Shown here: positions 36,701 to 48,700 of the stretch, one piece after another | How the letters are laid out: every line of letters starts with the position of its first letter | Position numbering within the stretch: the first letter of the stretch is position 1 | Source: Primulina eburnea | Taxonomy: Eukaryota; Streptophyta; Magnoliopsida; Lamiales; Gesneriaceae | Reading direction: 5' to 3' | Length of the DNA: 64,000 nt | Assembly (NCBI RefSeq): GCF_022965805.1 | Contig: NC_133105.1 | Span: 2,666,001-2,730,000 of the forward strand | Notes under the pieces: model-generated | What the model was told of the DNA's origin: nothing | Database searches by the model: none | The model's input: the letters and a program-made list of their open reading frames with translations, nothing else | Made by a program: the position numbers and the translations under genes

Positions 36701-39700
36701 TTTTCTAATCGTTCTTGTTCAAGCTGTGAACCTGTGGGAGATTGTACAATCAAGGAATGGGAAATATTGTTGCAGAGTGGGTGGAACCTTGTTCAAACTG
36801 TTTGTCCCAAAAGCTACACTTAGTAGTATTTCAACCTGAGTTATTTACATTATAGTTACAAACTCCAAGTTTTGATTATTCTTTTCTGGGGCTGAAACCT
36901 TGTTTTTCTTATCTTTCTCCATCATTTCCAATTTGCCCGGCTCCGTTATCCCTGCAATCGAAGGTTTCTTTTATGACACGTGGTTTGAAGCAGAACCTTT
37001 AACGAAGGACTGCTAAACTTGTCCTAGGATCACGGGAATCTTTTGTGGTCGTATGAAGTTCATTTCATGAGATGATACCTGTTTTTTTATGGAATCCATG
37101 GAAATGGTGTGCTAATTTTTAAGCTACTATACATAGTTCAATTTGAATCAATCATTTTTAGTCTCAAGGGAAACAAAATTAAATCAAATCATTTGCCAGA
37201 CAATGGCTGGATCAATTTTTTATGCTATGTATTCCTTTTTAATATTGCTGTGGCTATTTGGCTCCTCCTTGAAGTTTGGCAGTCAATGTCCTCAGAAGCA
37301 TTATCTTGGGGTTTTATTGATTATTATTGTCATTTCTTAGCACTGAGAACATGAAAAGCTGATCTCTTTACTTGCCAATCAGTTCATTATCAATGTTTTT
37401 GTTGACTTTTTTCCCTTGAACATTCTCAAGTTCTTGGAGTGTCTGTGAGTCATTAACTAATACTATCGTAACTGCTACCGTGTATCTGATTTTATTATAG
37501 TTCCTCAATGTAACATTTGGACCTTGAATGATAATGTACCCTGATCTTTTCTTCTTAATGCAGCCTTTGGATGTCATACTCTCTCAGGATCATAATCAAA
37601 TTATAGCTTTATTGGAGCTTGTCAGATATGATTTTCAGCCCCAGATTCAGCTTTGCTCCATCAAAATCTTGAGCATTCTGAGGCAATCTTTCCATTTTGC
37701 TCTCATTTTACTTGATTATATTAATTGATAATGTTCTACAACAACTAAGTTGTCAAATTGCTTGCAGTTCACGTATTGTTGGGCTCTCACAGTTGCTGTT
37801 AGAAAACAAGGCTGCAAGTGGTCTGATTGAGGATTATGCTGCCTGCTTAGAGCTGCGGTCTGAAGACTGTCAGAATATTGAGGATAGCAGTGAAGATCCT
37901 GGTGTCCTAATAATGCAAGTTAGTTCGAATTCTGCTGTTTCTTTTCTTTTTTCCTTTATACTATTGGGCAAGTAAATTCTTTGTTTCCAAGAAGTATATT
38001 TTTTGCAATGATAAATGATTTGTGGTGCATATCAGATATTGTTTTATGTTTATTCATATTTGACACGACAAGTGCTAAAATCTAGGTCGGAGGAGTGTAC
38101 GGTGATTCCTTTCAAGAACCTTGCAAAGTTCTTTTTATCTGAAATTCAGAATATCTCATCATTTGTCAATATAGTTGCTTACTTGCTTTGCTTTAACAGC
38201 TTTTGTAGTTTTTTGCATTACTGTGTAGCTACCTGAAGTATTGTTTTTCTTAAGGGGATCTCTCAGTTAAGAAAAGGGCAGATGATCCTGATACTTTTTG
38301 TAGGTTTTATGGTTTTATGCATTTTCCAAATAAATTAAGTCATGATTTATGGTTAATGTCTGTGATGCTATTAGTTTTGTACCTTATCTGTCGTGTGACA
38401 TGATATTCATTTTTTCTTTTTTCTGTCTTGGATCATGCTAGAATTAAATGTCTGCCATTTTGTTTTTGCAAAATTGATGTTCCGATAAGAGCAAAAACCT
38501 TGTATGCCATTGCCCACTGGTATGTGCTGGGGTATCTGGCTAGAGAGAAATCGAAGAATATTTGAAGAAGTGGAATACAGTGCGGATGAGTGTTGGGAGA
38601 AAATTAAGTTCAACATAGTGAGCTGGATTGGGATGCATAAAGATTTCCACAGCTTATCAATATTAGATCTCCTTAGGGATTTGACTTATGTTTATTGCTA
38701 AAGTGTATTTTCATATTTTCTTCGGTGGACCACTAGTCCACTAATTGTAAATGATAAATTTCTAATTAATATAATTATGTTTCTTATCAAAAAAAAAATA
38801 ATATAATTTCACAAATTTCATTAAAGTGTATTTTCCCAAATGCAGCTTCTTATTGACAATATCAGTAGACCAGCCCCTAATATGACCCATTTATTGCTTA
38901 AATTTGATGTTGATATCCCAATTGAAAGGACATTGCTTCAGCCAAAATTTCATTACAGGTATTATTATCATTTTGTATATTTGCTTATGCGTTCAGTTAC
39001 AATTGTAGATAATATCTAGTTTCTTATAAAAAAAAGATTTTCTTGTTTGTTAAAAAAATTCTAACACATAACGCATTTTTGATTTCAATTGTAGTTGCTT
39101 GAAGGTTATTCTCGATGTTTTAGACAAGCTATCAAGGCCTGATGTCAATTCTTTGCTTCACGAATTTAGTTTTCAGGTTCGACATAATGCTTCAACTTTC
39201 TTTTTACCCTTTACTATGGCAAACATTGTTTCCTTGTCAATTTGCAGAATATAATACTTGTAATTGGCAGCTCCTCTATGAATTATGCACAGATCCACTA
39301 ACTTCGGTGCCTACCAGTGGACTTGTTGTGCTCCAAAAAGTACAAGTTCTTTGTAAAGGTTTAGTTTCTCTACCCTAAGATTTTAGATTGTTTGTTTTCC
39401 TCAATGAAAATGTTTCATATTTATTGTGCCTGCCAATGTTCTCCCTCTCAGCACCTGAACTCAATTGGTGTTGCCCCTCTTCCTGAAAGAAATTGCGGGC
39501 AGGCGCTGCGTATCAGCTCACTTCATCAGGTTTTCTTGTTGATACATCTATGTTTATTGCCCTCTCTAATATGCCATATGTTAACTAAAGTTTTGTTTTG
39601 GGTTACTTATTTGTATTGCGATATTAATGTCATTTTTGATTTGTAACAACCCATTTCAGTATGATTGGGTGATCTCTACTATATTTTATTTTAATATGCA

Positions 39701-42700
39701 TAAGGTATAATAAAATCTAATGGCACAAAGATATCACCATCCACTGTGATTCTGATGGACGCCTTATGTTTAAATTTTATTGGTTTGCTTTGCGCCCTTA
39801 ATAACTATGATGGTTCCTTCAGACTTGATGTGAATTCCATAACCTTACCCTAACCTATTTTGTTCAACACTGTTTTTTTTTTTTTTTTGTAAAAATTTAT
39901 GAACAACTACTCATTTTACTGCAAAGATGGATTTATTATTTCCTAAATATCTTCTCGTCTTTTGTAGAGATCGTGGTTGTTAAAGCTTTTGGCTGTAGAA
40001 TTACATACAGCTGACACAACGAATTCAGTCCATCGAGAAACATGCCAAAGTATTCTTGCTGAATTGTTTGGGCAAAAACTTGTTGAAAGCGGGATTAATT
40101 ATGATATTTCGACCTACGACAAAAAAGTCACTGATATTGCCACAAGCAGTTCAACCAACAGAAGCAAGGTATCGTTGGTTACCGGTATTTGTGTTTGTTT
40201 TAAGCATTTTCAAAGACAGAGAACTGAAATGCTCTTATGGGCTGAAAACACATCTTTGTTCTTTATTTACACATTAAAATCTCTTCTCTAGCAGTATAAT
40301 TTGTTACTTGGGTGTTTGCCCAAAAAGTCTGCACTACAAAAGTTTACATCTTGAAAGCTCATGAAATAAACATATTATCTAAAAATTGTGATTATTTTTA
40401 TTCTATTTTTGTTACTTTCAATGGAAATTTTAGCTGCAATCAATTATGTAAATGCAAAACTACAGTTAGCATTTAGCACCAGGTTAGTGTGAGGATGATA
40501 AGAGGTATTCAATAGTGTTTCTATGCTAACAAGATGGGACATCTGTTTGATATTCAGCTTTGTTGTGGTTCGTTGAAGTTGTTTTTAGTAATTCATATAA
40601 TAAAGTACTATCCTTGGAATTGTCATCATGCATCTAAAAGGTTTTCTAACCCTACGTTGGGTAGGTTTATTTAGGACTTCTTCCCGACAATCTCTAAATC
40701 TGTGATGTACTGGTTCTTACTTGGTACCAACTGTCCAATCTGTTTGTTTATAGGTTTTAATCAATATTGTCTTTGTTGGTTGGTCATAAATTCGGAAAGC
40801 ACTAAGATTTTTGTTTTTAATTGTAGATTCTAGAAATGCTTGAAATTGTCCAGTTTGAATCACCAGATATTACATTAAAGTCTTCTCAGTTTGTCTCTGA
40901 TGTAAAGTTCGCATCTCTGGTAAGATTATTTTATTTGCTGTTTTAGTACTTGGCTTCCATTATACTTTCAGCTCTTATATTCTTTCTAGGCTGAGGACAT
41001 ACTCACCAACCCAGGAACCTCTGAAAGGGGTGTGTATTATCGTTCAGAGCGTGGGGACCGACTTATTGACCTAGCTTCTTTCAGAGATAGACTTTGGCAG
41101 GTGCTTTCTGCTGTAGTCCTTGTTTAATTGGACATCCACTTTTGATCTGCTGGTATAGCACAGACTAAATGATATTGACTCTATGTTTTCTTTCTCCCCA
41201 GAAATTCAATTTGATCAATCCCCAATTAAGTTCTTTTGCGAGTGAAACTGAATTGAATGAAATAAGAGAGGCGATCCAACAATTATTGAGATGGGGATGG
41301 AATTATAACAAAAACCTTGAAGAACAAGCTGCTCAACTTCATATGTTAACAAGCTGGTCTCAAATTGTCGAGGTTTGCTCTAGTTTTGATGGTTTTCCTT
41401 GTTATATTTTTTTATTTGTTATGAGACCTTTTCCCCCCTGAGCTGGTGAGAATTGGCGTTGGCGAGTCGATGGGTGGTTGAATTGCATGGTTGACCATTT
41501 TTCTATATCTGCATCATACATGTATAGAGATCTTTGTACATGAATGCATTTTCTTCCACCTTGGTTAGAATGTTGTGAGAATATATTCTAGGAATATATT
41601 CCTCTGTTTATTTAGATTACTTTGCTATCTCTATTAGCAAAAATTATAAAAGAAAGAATTAGGTTGGGCAAGCTTAATCTTCTTATTCTCTTATGTGTAG
41701 GAAACTTATCCAACTAAAGTATCTCTTCTACCTGATAAAATCTCTTTAGTAGCTATAGGCCCATACTTGGGAAAAAATCCTATTCAATAATTTTTTGCTG
41801 GTAGCTTCTCAGTCATGACAAAATAACTTGCTAATTATCTCAGATGCTCTGTTGCCATTCTGTTGTTTGTTTTTCCCTTTTTCAGATATCTGCATCCCAA
41901 AAGATTTCATTCATTGAGAACCGATCAGAAGTGTTGTTTCAGTAAGTAAGCCTCCTTTTCTTTCTCAGCTTTTGATGCACACTCATTTTTTCTCAGTTGT
42001 GTTCCATGTGGACAGTTTGCTAGATGCCTCCTTGAATGCTTCTGGTTCTTCAAACTGCTCCTTAAAGATGTCACAAATATTGACACAGGTTAGATTGCTT
42101 CGTTGCTGAACCGTGCTTTGGTCCTATTTTTTTTCTGTCCTTCACTTCTTTTTCTTTTTCAACTTTTTTGCTTGATGTGCAATGACTTGAATTATGAGTT
42201 GTTTCAAGGTTGGTCTCACATGCATGGCCAAACTGCGTGATGAAAGATTTGCATTCCCTGGTGGCTTAAATTCTGACACTGTTACATGTCTTGACATTAT
42301 TATGGCGAAACGGTTATCCAATGGGGCTTGCCATTCTATTTTGTTTAAGCTTATCATGGCAATTCTTAGACATGAATCTTCGGAAGCATTAAGAAGGCGG
42401 TATGACTTTGACTTACAATTGTTTGCATGACAAAGTACTTAAAACAGGAAATGTGTCTGACCCTTTTTGTTATGGCCAAATCAGCCAATATGCTTTGCTT
42501 CTTAGTTATCTCCAGTATTGTTGGCATATGCTTGATCCGGATGTTCCCTCGGCGATTCTACAGTTTTTATCAGATGACGAACAAGACAGTGGAGATTTGG
42601 ATCTCGAAAAGGTTTGCTGACTTCAAAGTAAACATTTTTTCCCTTTATAGACCATGTAATTGAATAAATATGCGTCATTTCTTACAGATTGACAAAGATC

Positions 42701-45700
42701 AGGCTGAATTGATCATGCAAACTTTGCTATCATGAGAAAGGAAGCTCAATCGATTCTTAACCTGGTTTGTACTTGGATGATTATCTTTTTTTTTTGAATT
42801 TTATTTGATTTTGTTTGGTCTTTTATTTAGAAAATATTATTATTTAATATAGTTCTCAATAGAGTGTACGAAATAAATAGACAGAAAACCTCTAAATCAA
42901 ATCCCTAAAAATATGAGAGAATATCCTATCTTACTATAATATAATAGATTGCCTAAATAAAAATCAAATCTTAGTTTACTAAAAACTAAAAATAAAAGAT
43001 AGCATGTCGAGTTGTTGACACTTTCCCTCATGTTAGTGCAAAGATATTTGTCATGCCCAACTTTTTAACTTCATCTTCAAAACATCGTCTTGAGAGGCCT
43101 TTGGTTAGAATATCTGCAACCTACAAAGTAGTGGGAATAAAAGAAGTGCAGATTATTTCTCGTTCAATCTTCTCTTTTATGAAATTTCTATCAATTGTTT
43201 TTTGGGAAACAATATTGTATTAAATATTTAAATGCTATTAGTTACACGAGGCAGACAAGTCATCCGCACTGGAAGAAAGGAAAAGCAAAAGTTTTGTTCA
43301 TATCAACAACATATTACAACTCCAATCCCTCGATAAATATGAGATCAAGAAATTTTTAAACTTTATATGCTTCCCAATTCAGCTATATGCTCGGTTTTAA
43401 TCTTGTTCCAACACTCTTCAACACTTTTCTAAATTGTCAAAAATCTTTCTATTCCGCTCCAGCCAAACTGACCAGAAAAATACAATGAATTACCACCGTC
43501 AAAAAAAGTTTTACCTCTCATGCCAAGTTCATGTCCAATATCTGTATTAAATAGCTCGTGTGAAGATCTTGGAACAAACCATACCAAACCCATCTCCTCC
43601 AAAGATCTGAACCAAAATTTCTTCTTCATTCCCAAGCACTTCCACCCACACACAGCATTTCCACTTGGTACTATGATGTGTTGTCTTTTACCTTGCCGAA
43701 TGAATTTAGTCACTTCCAAAAACTGTCTCGGTTATTGAAAAACCTTTGAACAGAAAACACTGCATTGTTGTCCCTAAATCGGTTAAAATTCGAACACGCT
43801 TTGGGATTTGATGTAGTCCAATAGTTTCGAATGCATCCATTGTGCGCTGCTGAAATCTGCTTCTGACAAGTAACTCGCATTCCTAGTTCTTTCTGTCAGA
43901 CAAATTGAAGCCCCTCGACACCTATTCTGATTAGAACAATTTTGTTCAACCTTAAATTCTTCTTCCAACCGAGAATAATATGGACCGCGATACACTATGC
44001 AAGGCTAATTAACATCCCTACTTGTAAATTTCTTCACCGGCTGCTTCAAAGAACCCCAAGGTAGCATCTCAAGGAAAGAAAATATCAAAAGAGAAGAGAT
44101 CGGCCTCAGAAAGATTGAAATGGTATGGGCTCAGCTAAGTTGAAACAACTAAGGTAAAGGATGACTCTGGGCGGAAGAGACCGGAGGGTTAAACGATGGC
44201 TAGGATGTGCGACGAGATGAGAGACGATTAGAAAGAAATTCCTGGAGCCATAGTCCATAGGTCTAAATTCAGCATTTGCATTGTTTCTTGCAACAACATT
44301 CTGTTTCTTGCTCATCCACGTCATTGGGTTACCCCACGCAAAGGTGTTGTAGGCAGATGTTGATCTCCAATCACTTACTGAGCCCGCCTGGTCAGCATTA
44401 ATACCTCAAATTTTCTCGACTCAGTTTTCTTGAAGAAGATTCCTTTGTCTGATGTTCATTTTAGATATCGAAGAATTCGATGTACTACATCTAGATGCTC
44501 TATACATGGTGCATGCATGAATTGGTTTATCAAACTTACAACAAAGACAATATCTGGTATAGTGTGATACAGATAGATCGGATCCCCAGCCAGTCTTTGG
44601 AAGTTCGAAAGGCTTGCTTCCCACACATCATGGGCTGTTGGCCAAAACATAAATGGTAACCGTTGGGTCAATGGAATTAATAGTCATACTTTTCTGACCA
44701 CCAAACAATGTATTTTGCATCACTGGATGTCGGAGCTTTAATTTCTCCATTCAGGTAGCCTAGCTTCTGTTTGCCATCGATCACCAGTCGAACGGATTGA
44801 GCCCATTCAAGATAGTTCTTCCCGTTTAGTTTATGAATCGTTATTTGGATAGAATTATCATCAGAGAGAACAAGATTTGAGGGCAGGGATGCTGTTACAC
44901 CAGGATGGGCAGAACCTCAGTCGTTGCCGCAGCTGGAATTTCCGTTGTCGCCGCCATTGTGACAGGCGCCGACCTTGGCATCCTTGAAATTCATGACATA
45001 CAGTTTTTAGTCCTTTGATAAAAAATGACTGATAAACAGTTTCCGATACCTTGTAAAAAATATTAACGTAGCAATGACCCTACTAGGCTAAGTTATTGAG
45101 TCTATGGTAAAAAATAGAATCTTCATAACTTTTGGTGGATATAATTTGGATGGCGTTGACTACTTCATATATTTAATATTTGTTAGCTTTTGTAGTATGG
45201 CACGAAGGATTTTCGAGTTGGGTTGAGAGATTCTTCCGGGTTTTTTTTCTGTTCGTTCTTTCTACGACTTTCTTCTCGATTTCCAACTTTCTTTTATTTT
45301 CGTATTACTCTAATATATAGAAAGTACCTATCCCACATAAGGTTCAAGTTTTCTAGTGGATTGTGGCTTCGGGAGAAACTGCCGACTTGTGATTCGTTGC
45401 AAAAAAAGTGGTCTGTCAGTGCCTTATACCCGCAATGGGTAGCTTACTGTCGGAAGAAAGAGGAGAATCATGACCATCTATTGTTGCATTGTTCTTTCTC
45501 GAGTGGTATATGGATAAAAGTATTGCAAGAGGTGGGTTTTGAATGGACTTGTGGTAAAATTCTCTGCGCCCTCTTGATTTGATGTCATGCGTATTTATGT
45601 TTTGTGTTAGGTATGGAGAGAGAGCTTAGGGTTCAGACGTCTTTTTTGTCTTCAATCAATCTTGAACTAAAGAAAAAAGTGGCTTCTTGTTATAAAAAAA

Positions 45701-48700
45701 TCCCAGGGTACTTTAAATAGGACATAGTTTAGCTGGGAGTTAATACTGGAACTGCTTGAAGTGTTTTTGCAGTGTGCTACTTTATTACTTTCTCGGTCTC
45801 GGGGAAAACGCCGGAAGGCTGCAATTAAACTAGGGCTTCTTATTACAAGAATATGCATGAGTTGTACCAGTCCAGGATAGCTCCAACTAGTGACATACAA
45901 GACTGAACATAAAATGAACTCGATAGTAGTAAAAAAAATAGTGATCTGCATGCCATGTTGCTTAAGTTTTAATTTCTACACTTGCACCCTTTTTTACTTT
46001 ATTTCCTAATCCATCTTATTTGTTTGGAATTTAGGTTTTAAAAGACGCCACTCAAGGAAGTGAATCTGCAAAAACTGTGTCACTATATGTTTTAGATGCG
46101 TTAATTTGTATTGATCATGATAAGTTCTTCTTGGGCCAACTTCAGAGTCGAGGATTTTTGAGAGCCCACTTCTTGAACATCAGTAATTTTTCATGTCAGG
46201 TACGCCTGTTCCCCAGATACTCTATGGCATAGTGATTCTTTTGCTGCTCCATAACCATCAGAAAATGTTTGCAGACTTTTATGCAGCTATCTGCCTTTAA
46301 TGATGGAAATTTTATGTTTCTGTGTGTTCTGAGATTAGACTAGGTGTGTCTAGTTAAATAGTGTTGTTGTTGACAGTAGATAGAGACATTATAGCTCATT
46401 GTCTTATTTGAGTTACGTGCATGTACTTATTAGACTGTTTCTGCTATACTGATGTAAATAGTGTGCTGATTACACTATTTTGTTGTATATGCATTATATT
46501 ATTACTTCGTTGAAATCTTTTTTATGCGTATGACGTCAAATATTGTATGATTATGTGGCGAGGTTTGGGTGCCACACACGGTGATTAATTTTCAAGAAGG
46601 ATAGGCATCAGAACTTGGCAAGCTTTTGTTACAAATCTTGTTGACAATATCCTTGGGACTTTTTAATTGTTAGCTGAAGACATGCCTCGTTCTGTTGAAT
46701 GTAACCAATGTCCTTATTAAACAACTTGTAAATAATAAAAAACTGATGGTGATGTTCATACTGAATCTGATTTTTTATTGTTATAGGAGTAAAGTTGTTC
46801 TGTTCTCACTTGAGTACTTTGGAGCGCAGTTGAACAGGAAAAGTATTGTTGTAGATGTGATTGATAAAAGATCTGATCAACTTTTGAAACTTGTTTGTTA
46901 AATAAATGATAATCATTGAAAATATGTTTTTTTCTACTTTCAAATATTCAATGGTAAACCATTGGCCCTTGCGTTGCATCTAATGCCCTTATAACATGCG
47001 GATGAGGTATTTATATGATTGCCCATTTTCTCTGAAACAATACGGTTGGATATTTTAATAATTTTGGTCAAATATTTGATCTTTCTATGATTTCTTTCTA
47101 TTATTGCTTTACATTGGGTGTATTCATGTTTTTTTAGTTGATGTGATAATGTGGGTTTAATTTTGTACTCTTCTATTTAAACTTGCGGATTGCTTATCCG
47201 TTTGATGTAATTTTTACTATATATTCAATAAAATTTTGTTTCCTCTCAAAAAAAAAAAATTACTCATACTATGTCATACCTTTGTCCGATTCCAGGATGG
47301 TCTGTTTTCTTTAGATTCAATGCAGCGAATCTGCACTTTAGAAGCAGAGCTTGCCTTGCTGCTGAGAATTAGCCACAAATATGGGAAGTCTGGGGCACAA
47401 GTTCTTTTTTCAATGGGTTCTCTGGAACACGTTGCTTCGTGCAGAACTCTGAATCTGCAAATGAAGGTTTTTTCCTTCTCTCACCCTCTTTCAAATTGTG
47501 TTCTAGTCACTGACTCTGGTCTCTAGCCAAATCTAAAATTTTTTCCATTTATCAGGGAAATGTCCAGCGTTTTGATAAGAGGATTGGGATGAATTTATCT
47601 GTTAATGTTGATAAACAAAGAATGGTTGTTGCTCCTATACTGAGATTGGTGTATTCCTTGACTTCACTGATTGATACTTCTGAGTTATTTGAGGTGAATT
47701 ATATTGGTATATATATATTTTTTTATTACACTTCATGCATGTGTTGATGATGTCTAATAGAATTTTCTTGAGTAGAATTTTCTCTGTAACAGATTTTATT
47801 TGAAGTCATAATTTAAGCGCCATTTGAAATGCTCTATGTTGACCTCCTCAAATTTATTCTGTAACGGAACACTTGAGATAGAAAAGCTAGATTTTCACAG
47901 AATTAGATTTCAGACAATTCCGGCTGCAGGCAGGTAATGGAATGGGGAGACCTATAGAATTGCTTGATAATGACCTCTTCTAAGACCCTTTGTTTCTATT
48001 TTGCATTAATAATTCAAAGCTAGCTGCTGTTTTTGTCCCTACTGTCTCTATAATTAACTAATGAGGAACTTGGAGATCTATTATCTTCATTATGTTCGTC
48101 TAGAGAGTGATTGAGAAAAAATCCATGTATGATGTATCACATAAAGTATTGATGTGTACGATCATTTCTGCTGGCCACTAATTGGAATCTAGAATTTTGT
48201 TTGGCAAATTATGTTTTTGTTGGTCATAGAAAAAAATGGCCGAAGTATATATGGTATTTGTTAAGATACATTTGAGAGTATGAATCTCGTAGCATGAATG
48301 TTTTTTTGTTGGAATTCTCAAACTTCCGAGAACCCTTGCGTTAATTATTGAGAGTGAATTTATTGCATAGAAACCAGTGTGTGAGTGTTTCATGTTTAAA
48401 CCACAAATATGAAGTTGGTCAAGTTGACTATTCAAAAGAATATGTGTCGTTAAATGTTCAGGCACAGTTCTTGTTTACTTACTCATTTTGATATTGATGA
48501 AAATTGTTTCTTAAATCTCTTAATCCATGCGGCATGATTTATGATAAGATATAAAATTTGAGGCTTTTAAAAAATCTTACTAAGGAGCTATATTTTTCCA
48601 GAAACAGCTGAATGCATCTACATTTTGCTTGGACATTTTATTTCATTGTACTTTCTTCTTCTCTATCTCTCTCTGTTCTTTTTTTTTTTTGTTTCTTTGA

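Larger units (their letters stand above)
42765..46034. other. NUP205 intron 34, a nest of retroelement debris
   Basis: A 3.3-kb intron containing, left to right, a minus-strand LINE remnant, a minus-strand copia remnant with an internal deletion, and a plus-strand LINE remnant. Little of it is unassigned. Confidence 0.8.

Noticed and set aside
38700..38836. 14-bp repeat TAAAGTGTATTTTC at both ends of the LINE tail in intron 21 as a target duplication
   Set aside because: The left copy lies over the LINE stop codon inside the element, so it cannot be the target site; probably chance or a later local event.
39248..39358. Alternative acceptor at 39246-39247 giving a 111-bp exon 24
   Set aside because: It restores length divisibility by three but puts LLYELC out of frame and meets an in-frame TAA.
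39271..42764. Programmed ribosomal frameshifting in NUP205
   Set aside because: No slippery sequence or conserved frameshift is known for this family, and two opposite shifts 3 kb apart in a spliced mRNA fit indel errors or decay better.
45223..45582. Possible independent host gene
   Set aside because: It is the zf-RVT region of a LINE, with the LINE-type tail behind it.
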